Shown piece by piece: positions 48,456-59,167 of a DNA stretch of 64,000 nt (positions are counted from its first letter, which is position 1; every line of letters starts with the position of its first letter). Origin of the DNA: an uncultured Pelagibacteraceae bacterium (GTDB lineage: Bacteria > Pseudomonadota > Alphaproteobacteria > Pelagibacterales > Pelagibacteraceae); the NCBI GenBank assembly GCA_902610315.1, contig CACLVA010000006.1, positions 16,706 to 80,705 on the forward strand, read 5' to 3'. The notes below the pieces were generated by a model. It did no database searches and was not told the DNA's origin. It was given only the letters and a program-made list of their open reading frames with translations. The position numbers and the translations under genes are program-made.

Positions 48456-48935
48456 CTTAATTTTCTTCTGTATAAATTTTGGAACTTCACTATCCTTATC
48501 AACAACTTCTTCCTTTTTATTTTTCGGCTGAAACGCGTAGAGCAAATGGAGACGGCAGTATGAAAAATCTTTTAGGGAAGTTCTACCGCAGAAATAAAAA
48601 CCTTCCTCATTTGGATGTCCAATAGGCCATTTACATGTATTATCATCAAGTTCCTCAAGCTGTTTTGGATTTTCCGGTTCAAAATCTTTTTCAATTACTA
48701 AAGATTTAAACTTTCCTCTTCGCGCCTTTCTAACATTTAAATTTTTTAACTTATCATTTTTTTGGTTAAGAGGCCCTTTTTTTGCAATAATTTTACCAGA
48801 TAAATTTAGTCTATGAGCCTTTCCAATTACTGCATTTCTACTGACGCCACCTAATATTTCAGCTATTTGGCTTGCAGTACTGCCTTTGCCCCAAAGCTCT
48901 TTTAATTTAGCGACCTTTTCATCTGTCCAACTCAT
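48447..48935 (-). CDS. gcrA: GcrA family cell-cycle regulator
   Basis: MSWTDEKVAKLKELWGKGSTASQIAEILGGVSRNAVIGKAHRL. Confidence 0.95.
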   Translation of the reverse strand: MSWTDEKVAKLKELWGKGSTASQIAEILGGVSRNAVIGKAHRLNLSGKIIAKKGPLNQKNDKLKNLNVRKARRGKFKSLVIEKDFEPENPKQLEELDDNTCKWPIGHPNEEGFYFCGRTSLKDFSYCRLHLLYAFQPKNKKEEVVDKDSEVPKFIQKKIKSA

Positions 48936-49057
48936 TAACTATATTTTGTTATTTAACTTTTATTAAATACAATATATAGTTTAAATATATTTAATTTTTT
49001 AACAAGCATATTATTTTATTTCCTAACAGTTTTTTTAAATTATTAAGAATTATATTT

Positions 49058-49870
49058 ATGGTTGAATTAAATAATAAATACAAAATTGGAAAAAGAAGAT
49101 TTGGATTAATAAATTGGATAGGTTTTTATTCTTTATATAAAAAAGAAACTTTACGATTTTTAATTGTATCAGGGCAAACGATATTAGGCCCAATGTTAAC
49201 AGGAATTCTATTTTTGATTGTAATATCTATTGCTTTAGGAGAAGTTAGAGGCGAAGTTTTAGGCTTACCTTTCATTGAGTTTTTAGCTCCTGGTCTAATC
49301 TCTATGCAAGTAATTCAACAATCTTTTTCCCACTCATCATCCTCGATATTAGGAGGTAAAATGATGGGAAATATCATTGATTTAATTGGAAGCCCATTGT
49401 CTGCAGGAGAAGTTACCTTAGCAATCATTTTTGCTTCAGTTACAAGAGCTTTTATAATATGCTTTGTGTCAATTGTTTGTTTTAATCTGTTTGTAAATAT
49501 AACAGTTTTAAATTATTACTATTTCATAATTTACTTATTATTTTCCTCATTTTTTATGGGATCTTTAGGTTTTATAGCTGGCTTATGGGCCGAGAGATAC
49601 GATAACATGGCCACCGTTACTAATTTTGTAATAGTGCCTTTATCTTTTTTGTCGGGAACATTTTATTCAATTGAGAGACTTCCAGATTTACTGAAAGAAA
49701 TGAGTTTTTATAATCCTTTTTTTCATATGATAGATGGTTTGAGGTTTTCGATGATTGGTATAAGCGACGGATCCACAATGTTTGGGTTAATTTACTTGTT
49801 AGTTCTAAATTTACTTTTGTGGTGGACCGCTTATTATTTGTATAAAATAGGATATAAAATAAAGACATGA
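49058..49870 (+). CDS. ABC-2 type transporter permease
   Basis: Six-TM ABC2 membrane pattern; FLAPGLISMQVIQQSFSHSSSSILGGKMMGNI. Confidence 0.88.
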   Translation: MVELNNKYKIGKRRFGLINWIGFYSLYKKETLRFLIVSGQTILGPMLTGILFLIVISIALGEVRGEVLGLPFIEFLAPGLISMQVIQQSFSHSSSSILGGKMMGNIIDLIGSPLSAGEVTLAIIFASVTRAFIICFVSIVCFNLFVNITVLNYYYFIIYLLFSSFFMGSLGFIAGLWAERYDNMATVTNFVIVPLSFLSGTFYSIERLPDLLKEMSFYNPFFHMIDGLRFSMIGISDGSTMFGLIYLLVLNLLLWWTAYYLYKIGYKIKT

Positions 49871-51033
49871 GCTATTTAGCAAAAAACTATAATAGAAAAA
49901 AAATTTCTTTTAAATTTGGAAAGGGAAGTTATTTATTTTCGTCTGACAATAAAAGGTATCTAGACTTTGTTCAAGGTATAGCTGTAAATTCTCTGGGTCA
50001 CTCACACCCTAAACTTATAAAAACGATAAAAATCCAATCAAAGAAGCTTTGGCATGTTTCAAATGCTTTTCAAATTCCAGAGGGTGAAAAACTTGCCGAA
50101 AAGTTATGTAAAAAAACTTTTGCAGATTTTGTAATGTTTCAAAATAGTGGCGCGGAGGCAACTGAAGCTGCTGTTAAAGTTGCGAGAAGATATTTTTATT
50201 CAATAGGAAAACCAAAAAAAAATAGAATATTATGTGTAAAGAATTCATTCCATGGAAGAACATTGGCTGCAATTTTTGCTAGTGGATCAAAAAAAATGAC
50301 AGAGGGATTTGGTCCTAAAATACCAGGTTTCGACCATTTTAGATTTGGAAATCATGATTCTTTAAAAAAAAAAATAAACAAGAATACTGCAGCAATAATG
50401 GTAGAAACTGTCATGGGAGAGGGAGGAATTAAAGTAATACCAGATTGGTGTTTGAGAGAATTAAGACAATTGTGCAATAAAAAAAAAATTTTATTAATTC
50501 TTGATGAAGTACAATGTGGAGTAGCAAGATCTGGTGATTTTTTTGCTTTTGAAAAATCCAAAGTAAAACCAGACATTGTACCAATTGCTAAAGGAATTGG
50601 AGGAGGATTTCCCATAGGAGCAGTTTTAATGAACAAAAAAGTTGCATCAGGCATGACTGCTGGCTCTCATGGCTCAACCTTCGGAGGAAATCCTTTAGCT
50701 ATGACTGTTGGCAACACAGTTATGGATATAGTTTCAAAAAAAAGTTTTTTAAATAATATAAAAAAATTGTCTAAATATTTTTTAGAAAAATTGAATAATA
50801 TTAAATCTAAACACCCAGATATTATAAAAGAAATAAGAGGAAGAGGATTATTGATTGGTATTCAACTTCATAATAACCCAACTTTATTTATAAAAAAACT
50901 AATGGACTATAGATTATTAACTATTCGTGCTGCTGAGAATGTTATTCGAATATTACCCCCTTTAAATGTCAAAAAAAAAGAAATAGACATTGCAGTAAAA
51001 ATCATCTCCAAAGTTTGTAATGATCTTAAGTAA
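49867..51033 (+). CDS. argD: Acetylornithine aminotransferase
   Basis: Class III aminotransferase; FQNSGAEATEAAVKVAR; next to argF. Confidence 0.93.
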   Translation: MSYLAKNYNRKKISFKFGKGSYLFSSDNKRYLDFVQGIAVNSLGHSHPKLIKTIKIQSKKLWHVSNAFQIPEGEKLAEKLCKKTFADFVMFQNSGAEATEAAVKVARRYFYSIGKPKKNRILCVKNSFHGRTLAAIFASGSKKMTEGFGPKIPGFDHFRFGNHDSLKKKINKNTAAIMVETVMGEGGIKVIPDWCLRELRQLCNKKKILLILDEVQCGVARSGDFFAFEKSKVKPDIVPIAKGIGGGFPIGAVLMNKKVASGMTAGSHGSTFGGNPLAMTVGNTVMDIVSKKSFLNNIKKLSKYFLEKLNNIKSKHPDIIKEIRGRGLLIGIQLHNNPTLFIKKLMDYRLLTIRAAENVIRILPPLNVKKKEIDIAVKIISKVCNDLK

Positions 51034-51964
51034 GATGAATCATTTTATAAATTTAAAAGATATTAAAACTAAAGATCTTAGAAAAATTATCTTAGATGCT
51101 AAAAAAAGAAAAAATTTAAGAAAGACATTAAATACATTAGAAGTTGACAAAGGAACTCCTCTCAAAGGTAAAATATTAGTGCAGATGTTTGAAAAACCAA
51201 GTTTAAGAACTCGACTAAGTTTTTATTTAGCGATCAAACAATTGGGTGGTGGCACAATTACTTTAAGATCAAACGAACTACATCTTGGTCAGGGGGGAGA
51301 AAGTATAGCAGATACAGCTAAAATTTTGTCTACCTATGGTGATGGATTTATGCTTAGAACTAATGATGATAAAAAAGTAGAAAATTTCAAAAAATATTTA
51401 TCAATTCCAATAATTAATGGTTTAAGTCCATCGTCTCATCCAACACAAGTACTATCAGATATCTTCACAGTTGAAGAGATTAAAAAACAATCTATTTCAA
51501 ATTTAAATATCTGCTGGATTGGAGATTCAAACAATGTTCTAAATAGTTTAATTGCAGCATCCGTAAAATTTTCATTTACGTTGCGAATAGGCTGTCCTAA
51601 AAAGTTTAAACCAAATTTAGATGTTTTAAATTGGGTTAAAAAAAATAAGAAAAAAATTTATATTTATGAAGACCCTAAAAAAGCAGCCTTAAATGCAGAT
51701 GTAATATTTTCTGATAAGGTTATATCTCTTAACGATAAAGTTAATAAAAAAAATAAATTAAAAGAATTTAAAAACTTTAAAATTGACAAAAAATTATTTA
51801 GCTATGCAAAAAAAGATTGTATTTTTTTACATTGCTTACCTCGTGGTAATGAAGTTTCAGATGAAATTTTTTTAGGTAATAGATCTTGCGTTTGGCAACA
51901 GGCTTCAAATAGAGTTCACGTTCAAAAAAGTATATTATTATATTGTTTTGGAAAATTAAGGTAA
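51020..51964 (+). CDS. argF: Ornithine carbamoyltransferase
   Basis: FEKPSLRTRLSF; HCLPRGNEVSDEIF. Confidence 0.95.
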   Translation: MILSKMNHFINLKDIKTKDLRKIILDAKKRKNLRKTLNTLEVDKGTPLKGKILVQMFEKPSLRTRLSFYLAIKQLGGGTITLRSNELHLGQGGESIADTAKILSTYGDGFMLRTNDDKKVENFKKYLSIPIINGLSPSSHPTQVLSDIFTVEEIKKQSISNLNICWIGDSNNVLNSLIAASVKFSFTLRIGCPKKFKPNLDVLNWVKKNKKKIYIYEDPKKAALNADVIFSDKVISLNDKVNKKNKLKEFKNFKIDKKLFSYAKKDCIFLHCLPRGNEVSDEIFLGNRSCVWQQASNRVHVQKSILLYCFGKLR

Positions 51965-52501
51965 AGGTAGTGGATTATCTGAATATTTATTTAGATATAA
52001 AATAACTGAAGCTCTATCTTTTTCTTTTCTTAATCCAGCGTAAGCCATTTTTGTACCTTTGATCCATTTTTGGGGTTTTATTAAAAAACCGTTAAGCTCT
52101 TCAAAAGACCAATTTTTTTTGTATTCGATTAATGCTTTTGAGTATTTATAATCTCCCACAGCTGCAATTTTTCTACCTACTACATTATATAATGCTGGTC
52201 CGATTTTATTACCTCCACCAGCTTCAATTGAATGACAAGCTGAACATTTTTTAAAAACTTTTTCACCATGAGCGATATCACCTAATGCCATAAGAGCCGA
52301 AATATCAACTTTATCGTCAGCTTTCATGGTTTGCTCATCACTTATTTGTTTGGCACCATCATCAGGAAGCTCTACTTTATAAGCAGAACTATCTAATTTA
52401 TCTACTTTAAATATGATGTTTGAAATTTTACTAATTCCAATTATTAATAGTGCCACGAGTAATATTGAAGCTATTATTTTGTTTATCTCAAAGGAGTCCA
52501 T
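51956..52501 (-). CDS. Membrane-anchored cytochrome c (c552/CycM-like)
   Basis: N-terminal TM; CSACHSIE haem motif; KGTKMAYAGL. Confidence 0.9.
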   Translation of the reverse strand: MDSFEINKIIASILLVALLIIGISKISNIIFKVDKLDSSAYKVELPDDGAKQISDEQTMKADDKVDISALMALGDIAHGEKVFKKCSACHSIEAGGGNKIGPALYNVVGRKIAAVGDYKYSKALIEYKKNWSFEELNGFLIKPQKWIKGTKMAYAGLRKEKDRASVILYLNKYSDNPLPLP

Positions 52502-52595
52502 TATTCTATGTATAAATTACGTATAACATGTTAATTGAAAAAAATGCTATTTAAAAAAAAGTTTGCGTCTCATAGACGCACAAATTTTACAATTT

Positions 52596-53342
52596 ATGTC
52601 TAAAACTATCATTTTAATACCGTCAAGATTGAGCGCAACCCGCCTTCCTAATAAACCTTTGCTAAAAATAGGCAATTTATCAATAATTCAGCATGTTTAT
52701 AAAAGAGCAATAGAATCTAAAGTTGGCAAGGTTTATGTAGCCACAGGAGATACGGAAATTGCTAATGAAATTTCAAAAATCAAAGGTAAATTTATTTTAA
52801 CCAAAAAAAAACACAAAACTGGCACAGATAGAATATTTGAAGCATATAAAAAAATTAGTAAAAAATTCAATTGTGAATATATTATTAATCTTCAAGGAGA
52901 CGAACCTTTTATTAATCCTAAAGATATTGTTAATTTAAATAGTAATATAATTTCAAAAAATTCAGATATTGGTACACTTGGAAATAAAATTACCAAGGTT
53001 GATTTTATAGATAAAAGTATTGTTAAAGTAATTACCAATAAGAATATAGAAAAGAAAAAAATATCTAGAGCAAAAAAATTTTTAAGAAAATGCAAATATC
53101 CCAAAAAAAATGCTTACGGTCATATTGGTATATATCAATTTAAGACATCTATTTTAAAAAAATTTGTAAATTTAAGACAATCTAAGAATGAAATTAAACA
53201 TAGACTTGAACAGTTAAGAGCTATTGAAAATGGTATTAATATTGATGTTGTATATAGTAAAAATAAGTCTTTTGGTATTGATACAGTTGAGGATTATGTG
53301 GAAATAAAAAAAATTATGGAATATAAAATCAAGAAATTATGA
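52596..53342 (+). CDS. kdsB: 3-deoxy-manno-octulosonate cytidylyltransferase
   Basis: IILIPSRLSATRLPNKPL; YIINLQGDEPFI. Confidence 0.93.
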   Translation: MSKTIILIPSRLSATRLPNKPLLKIGNLSIIQHVYKRAIESKVGKVYVATGDTEIANEISKIKGKFILTKKKHKTGTDRIFEAYKKISKKFNCEYIINLQGDEPFINPKDIVNLNSNIISKNSDIGTLGNKITKVDFIDKSIVKVITNKNIEKKKISRAKKFLRKCKYPKKNAYGHIGIYQFKTSILKKFVNLRQSKNEIKHRLEQLRAIENGINIDVVYSKNKSFGIDTVEDYVEIKKIMEYKIKKL

Positions 53343-54172
53343 AAATTGTTTATCAAGGATCTCCCGGTGCCTATTCTCATTTGGCCGCGAAGACAATTTA
53401 TCCAGAATATAAATTCATACCTTATAATACTTTTGAAGACTGTTTTAAACATTGTAACGAAAATGAAGAACATAAGACAATAATACCAGTAGAAAATTCT
53501 ATAGCTGGAAGAGTTGCTGATATACAATATTTGATTAATAAGTATAAGCTACAAATTTACGCGGAACATTTTCAGGAAATAAAACATAATTTAATGATTT
53601 TAAAAGATAATGAACTTAAAAATGTTAAGTCAGTAAGGTCACATTCTCAAGCAATTTCTCAATGTCAAAAATTAATCAATTCAAACAAATTTGAACCTAT
53701 AATTGCTGCTGATACTGCAGGCAGTGCAAAGTATATAAGTGAAAAAAAAATAAACAGTGAAGCCGCTATTGCGTCCGAACTTGCTGCTAAAATTTATGAC
53801 TTAAAAATTGTGAAAAAAAATATTGAAGATAATCGAAGTAATGTGACCAGATTTTTGATAATGGGCAAGAAAAAATCTCATCCAGAATTTGAAAATAAAA
53901 ACTATATTACAAGTTGTATATTCAAGGTCAAAAACAAACCTGCGGCCCTTTACAAATGCCTAGGTGGTTTTGCAACTAATAATGTTAATTTAAGTAAGTT
54001 AGAGAGTTTTTCAGACCAAAACAGTTTTGAACAATATTTGTTTATTTGCGATATGTACGGCCATATTGAAGATCCAAAAATCCAGAAATCTTTAGAAGAG
54101 TTGGGTTTTCATACAGTCAATCTAGATATACTTGGTGTATATGAAGCCAGCGACTATAGAAATATTAAATAA
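53339..54172 (+). CDS. pheA: Prephenate dehydratase
   Basis: VYQGSPGAYSHLAA; SNVTRFLIMG; ACT domain. Confidence 0.93.
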   Translation: MKIVYQGSPGAYSHLAAKTIYPEYKFIPYNTFEDCFKHCNENEEHKTIIPVENSIAGRVADIQYLINKYKLQIYAEHFQEIKHNLMILKDNELKNVKSVRSHSQAISQCQKLINSNKFEPIIAADTAGSAKYISEKKINSEAAIASELAAKIYDLKIVKKNIEDNRSNVTRFLIMGKKKSHPEFENKNYITSCIFKVKNKPAALYKCLGGFATNNVNLSKLESFSDQNSFEQYLFICDMYGHIEDPKIQKSLEELGFHTVNLDILGVYEASDYRNIK

Positions 54173-54220
54173 TTAAAACTTTTATTGTAGACTAGAAAAT
54201 ATAACTGTTATAATAAAATT

Positions 54221-54306
54221 GGGGCCATCCAGGTGGTATTACCATAAACTCCCCCAGGCTTGAAAGAGAGCAAGGGTAATGAGTATTTTCCAGGTTGGCT
54301 GGTCCC
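54221..54306 (+). ncRNA. ffs: SRP (4.5S-type) RNA
   Basis: GGGGCCATCCAGGTGGTATTACC...CCCCCAGGCTTGAAAGAGAGCAAGGGTAATGAG...GGTTGGCTGGTCCC; upstream of dnaX. Confidence 0.9.
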
Positions 54307-54311
54307 TTAAA

Positions 54312-55988
54312 ATGAGCACTGATAAACAAGTATTAGCGATTAAATATAGACCTCAAGTTTTTGATGAGTTGGTAGGTCAAAATATAATTGTAGAGGCAAT
54401 TAAAAAATCAATCTCCTTAGACAAAATTCCAAATGCCTATTTGTTTACAGGAATTAGAGGAGTTGGAAAAACCACAATTGCAAGAATTTTAGCTAAATCA
54501 TTAAATTGTAACAATTTAAAAGAAAATAGTTGCTTAAAAAATAAATGTGAAAATTGTGTTCAGATTTCAGAGTCTAGACACATTGATGTTCTTGAAATGG
54601 ATGCAGCTAGCAAGACTGGAGTTGATGATGTGAGAGATTTAATTGAGTTTTCAAGGTATGGACCAACATCATCAAAATATAAAATATTTATCATAGACGA
54701 AGTCCACATGCTCAGCAAGCAGGCATTCAATGCATTATTAAAAACACTTGAGGAACCACCAAGTTATTTAAAATTTATTTTTGCTACAACCGAGGTAAAT
54801 AAATTACCTGTGACAGTTCTTTCAAGATGTCAAAGATTTGATTTAATGAGAATAAAATTTGAGGAAATGCTAAATTTTTTAAAAAATGTTACTTCAAAGG
54901 AAAAAAAATATTTAAACGATGATATATTAAAGCTTATAGTGAAAATTTCAGAAGGTTCTGTAAGAGACGGTTTATCATTACTTGATAGAATTTTTTTAAG
55001 TGATAATGAAAATGGTAAAAAATTGGATTTAAAAAATGCCCAAGAAATTTTTGGTTATTACGATAAAAGTTATCTTTTAGAGCTAGTCTTTGAATTGTTA
55101 AAAGGCAATGAAGAGAAAGTTATACAACTATATAAAAATATTTATGATCAAGGAATAGAACCAAAATTATTTATTAATAATTTTTTAGAAATAATTTATT
55201 ATTTAAAAAACTTCAAAAATTTAAATAATCTTAAACAATCGATTGATTTTTCAGATGCAGACTTAAAAAAGATTGAAGAAATATCAAAACAAGTAGATGA
55301 TAGAACCTTACTTTTATTTTGGGAATTTGCTATGGAAAAAATGAGTGAAATTAACCTAGTTTCAAATCAACATTTGGCCATCGAAATGTTTTTAATAAGA
55401 ATGATATATCTAAAAAAAAAAAATACAAATAATTTTGAAAAAGTAGAGAGTTCAAACATTAGCAGCAGTGTTCACAATACACCAAAAGATGAAGATTTAT
55501 CTAAAGAATTAGATACTATTAAAAAGAATAACAAAACTATAAATCAAATTAAATTTTCCTCTCAAAAAAAAGAAAAACATTTAATACAGGATGAAAAAAA
55601 AAATAACAAAACAACAATAAATTCTTTTTCTGAATTAATTTCTATTTGTACAAAAAAAAAAGAAATAGGGCTGAAATATGAATTAGAAAATAATGTAAAT
55701 TTAATAAGTTTTAAGAATAATAATATTGAGATTTCATTTAATGAGAATCTTGATAAAAACTTTATAAAAAATATAACTTTAAAATTATTTGATTGGACAG
55801 GAGAAAGATGGATAATCTTATTATCAAAAAAAGATGGTTTAAAATCAATTAAAGAAATAAAAATAGAAAAAAAATACAACGAATTGAAAAATTTTAAAAA
55901 TTCAAAATTATATGAAAATGCAACAAATTTATTTTCAGACCTTGAGATTGTTGATATCAAAGATTTAAACAGGAGGAATGATGACTGA
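54312..55988 (+). CDS. dnaX: DNA polymerase III subunit gamma/tau
   Basis: KYRPQVFDELVGQ; FTGIRGVGKTTIARILAKSLNC; start after SRP RNA. Confidence 0.95.
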   Translation: MSTDKQVLAIKYRPQVFDELVGQNIIVEAIKKSISLDKIPNAYLFTGIRGVGKTTIARILAKSLNCNNLKENSCLKNKCENCVQISESRHIDVLEMDAASKTGVDDVRDLIEFSRYGPTSSKYKIFIIDEVHMLSKQAFNALLKTLEEPPSYLKFIFATTEVNKLPVTVLSRCQRFDLMRIKFEEMLNFLKNVTSKEKKYLNDDILKLIVKISEGSVRDGLSLLDRIFLSDNENGKKLDLKNAQEIFGYYDKSYLLELVFELLKGNEEKVIQLYKNIYDQGIEPKLFINNFLEIIYYLKNFKNLNNLKQSIDFSDADLKKIEEISKQVDDRTLLLFWEFAMEKMSEINLVSNQHLAIEMFLIRMIYLKKKNTNNFEKVESSNISSSVHNTPKDEDLSKELDTIKKNNKTINQIKFSSQKKEKHLIQDEKKNNKTTINSFSELISICTKKKEIGLKYELENNVNLISFKNNNIEISFNENLDKNFIKNITLKLFDWTGERWIILLSKKDGLKSIKEIKIEKKYNELKNFKNSKLYENATNLFSDLEIVDIKDLNRRNDD

Positions 55989-56298
55989 CTTTAACAAAAT
56001 TTTGGAGAAAGCAAAAGAGATTGAGTCAAAAGTTAAAGAAAGCCAAGAAAAAATTAAAAATATCAAAGTGGAAGGTTCCTCTGGTGGAGGTGATGTAAAA
56101 ATGGTTCTAAATGGAGATGGAGAAATTCAGAGTCTATTTATTTCTGACAAACTTTTTAAAGAAGATAAATCATTAATCGAGGATTTAATAATTGCAGCTC
56201 ATAATAATGCAAAAAGCAACCTTAAATCTAAAACATCAGATGAACTATCTAAAGCTACAGGTGGCTTTGGGATACCCGGCTTCAAATGGCCTTTATAG
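55978..56298 (+). CDS. ybaB: YbaB/EbfC nucleoid-associated protein
   Basis: Between dnaX and recR. Confidence 0.92.
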   Translation: MMTDFNKILEKAKEIESKVKESQEKIKNIKVEGSSGGGDVKMVLNGDGEIQSLFISDKLFKEDKSLIEDLIIAAHNNAKSNLKSKTSDELSKATGGFGIPGFKWPL

Positions 56299-56301
56299 AT
56301 T

Positions 56302-56907
56302 ATGATGGAGACCAAAGAAATTGAGGAATTAATAAAAGCTATATCTAAATTTCCAGGATTAGGACCAAAGTCCGCAAAAAGGATTATCTTAAAGTTAATA
56401 AACAATAAAGATGAGATTATGAAACCCACAATTAATGCATTAGTAAATGTGTATAAAAACATTTCTAAGTGTAATTATTGTGGAGTGTTAAAATCTTTAA
56501 AAAATGAGTGTAATGGATTCAGTAATTGCAACTATCTACAAAAAAAATATTCAAAAATTTGTGTTGTTGAAACTATTGCAGATCAGTGGAGCATTGAAAG
56601 CACAAATATTTATAATGGTTATTTTCATATTCTTGGTGGAACTATTTCTGGATCACTGGACAAAAGTCAAAAACTACTAGTGGATTCACTCAAAGATAGA
56701 GTAAAAAAACAAAATATCGAAGAAGTTATATTAGCTACAAGCGCTACTGTTGAAGGTCAAACTACTGCTTATTACATTGAAGAAACACTAAAAAATATGG
56801 ATATAAAAATTTCTAAATTAGCACAAGGACTTCCAGTAGGTGGAGAAATTGAAAATTTAGATGATGGCACGCTATTTTCGGCCTTTAAGAATAGGACTCA
56901 GCTTTAA
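56302..56907 (+). CDS. recR: Recombination protein RecR
   Basis: [13 protein letters not shown]; Toprim region. Confidence 0.95.
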   Translation: MMETKEIEELIKAISKFPGLGPKSAKRIILKLINNKDEIMKPTINALVNVYKNISKCNYCGVLKSLKNECNGFSNCNYLQKKYSKICVVETIADQWSIESTNIYNGYFHILGGTISGSLDKSQKLLVDSLKDRVKKQNIEEVILATSATVEGQTTAYYIEETLKNMDIKISKLAQGLPVGGEIENLDDGTLFSAFKNRTQL

Positions 56908-59061
56908 TTTTTTTTAATATATCTGTTAGAGTGTAATAATGGTTCGGTATAACCAGATGGTTGATCTTTTCCTTTAAAAATTAAATCGCAAGCAGTTTTA
57001 AAGGCAATAGATTTGTCAAAATTTGTTGACATCTTTTCATATTTTAAATCATCTTTATTTTGGTCATCTACTATTTTTGCCATTTTTTTTTAATGTTTCT
57101 AAAACTTGAAAAGTAGTACATATATTGTGATGTAGCCAATTCGCTATGTGTTGAGATGATATTCTAAGAGTAGCTCTATCTTCCATCAAACCAATATTGT
57201 TAATATCTGGTACTTTTGAACAACCTACGCCACTATTAACCCATCTTACAACATATCCCAAAATCCCTTGACAGTTATTCTCCAGCTCATTTCTTATTTC
57301 GTCAATATTCCATGATGGATTTAAAATAATAGGAATAGACAGCAACTTGTCCAAATCAAATTTTATTTTTTTTCCAATCTTTTTATGAACATTAAAAACA
57401 TTTATTTTATGATAATGCATTGCGTGAAGAGTTGCTGCTGTTGGAGAGGGCGTCCAAGCGCAATTAGCACCTGATTTTGGATGATTAATTTTTTGGTTTA
57501 ACATATCCTGCATTTTATCTGGTGCAGCCCACATTCCTTTCCCAATTTGGGCTTTACCCGAAAAACCACACTCTAATCCAACTTTTACATTGTTGTTCTC
57601 ATATGCTGTTATCCAATTTGAATTCTTCATATCACCTTTTTTCATCATTGGGCCTGCCTCCATAGATGTATGCATTTCATCTCCAGTTCTATCTAAAAAC
57701 CCAGTATTAATAAAAACTACTCTATTCTTAACCTTCTTTATGCATTGTTTAAGATTTGAGCTTGTTCGTCTTTCTTCATCCATTATTCCAATTTTTATAG
57801 TATTCTTTTTTAAATTTAAAACCTCTTCAACTTTTGAGAAAATTTCATCAGCAAAGGCTACTTCGTCTGGACCATGCATTTTAGGTTTGACGATATAAAT
57901 TGAGCCAGTTCTAGAATTTTTTTTTCTTTTTAAATCATGAAGACAAGCTGCTGAAGTTATAAAAGCATCTAAAATTCCTTCTGGTATTTGGGACTTGTCT
58001 GAAAATAGAATCGCAGGTGTTTTCATTAAATGTCCAACATTTCTGTTTAGTAATAAAGCTCTTCCATGTAATTTAAGATTTTTTCCATTTGATGAAATAT
58101 AGTTTCTGTCAGAATTTAAAAATCTTTCGTATTTTTTTCCTAATTTTTCAAATTTTACTTTCAAGTCCCCTTTCATTAATCCTAGCCAATTTCTATATCC
58201 TAAAACTTTATCTTCTGCATCAACTGCTGCAACGCTATCTTCATGATCTATAATTGTAGATACTGCTGACTCTATTACTAAGTCACTAAGTCCTATAGGA
58301 TCATTATTGGCACTGAAAGCATAAGGATTTATAATTAATTCAACATGAAGGCCATTATTTACTAATAAGACACCTTTTAATTTTTTGTTGTCTGATCTAT
58401 ATCCTTTATATTGTTTTGGATACTTAAGTTTAATATTTTTATTGTCAATTTTTATTAACAATTTATTTCCAATTATTTTAAGAAAATTAACTTTTTTCCA
58501 AGATCCATTTTTTAATGGAAATATTTCATCTAGAAAATCTCTGCAGTATCTAATTACTTTTCCACCTCTTACAGGATTGTATCTATTATCTAATTTTTCG
58601 GAGCCAATAGCGTCTGTTCCATAAAGTGCATCATATAAACTTCCCCATCTAGCATTTGCTGCATTTAAAGCATATCTAGCATTTGATATCGGCACTACAA
58701 GTTGTGGACCTGGTATTTTAGCTATTTCTTCATCAACATTAATAGTTTGAATTTTAAAATTTGTGGTTTTTTTTTTTAAATATCCAATTTTTAAAAGAAA
58801 CCTTTTATACTTAATTAAATTAAATTTTTTATCTTTATTTTTTAGATGCCATTCATCTATAGAATTTTGCAGATCTTTTCTTATTTGTAATAATTTTTCA
58901 TTTTTTTCCCTTAAAAAATATAATGATTTTTCTAAACCAGACCAAAATATTTTAGGTTTAATTTTTGTTTCTTTCAAAAGCTCTTTGTTGACAAAATTAT
59001 ACAAAATTTTACTTACATATAACTTTCCGGTTAACTTATATTCATTTTTGAATTTATTCAT
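56904..59061 (-). CDS. glcB: Malate synthase G with apparent frameshift at an A9 run
   Basis: Main ORF 57064-59061 ends ...[10 protein letters not shown]; the other frame continues [59 protein letters not shown], the expected C-terminus. Confidence 0.85.
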
Positions 59062-59167
59062 AATTTAATAATATTTTATTTAATTCCATATTTACAAGGA
59101 TTATTTCAGATAATATTATCGCAATCATTATATTGCCTTTTTTAAAATATAATGAATATTTGTATTT

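Noticed and set aside
52564-52580. TGCGTCT-cat-AGACGCA hairpin before kdsB
   Set aside because: Short, no U-tract, likely a minor UTR hairpin; not enough support for a function
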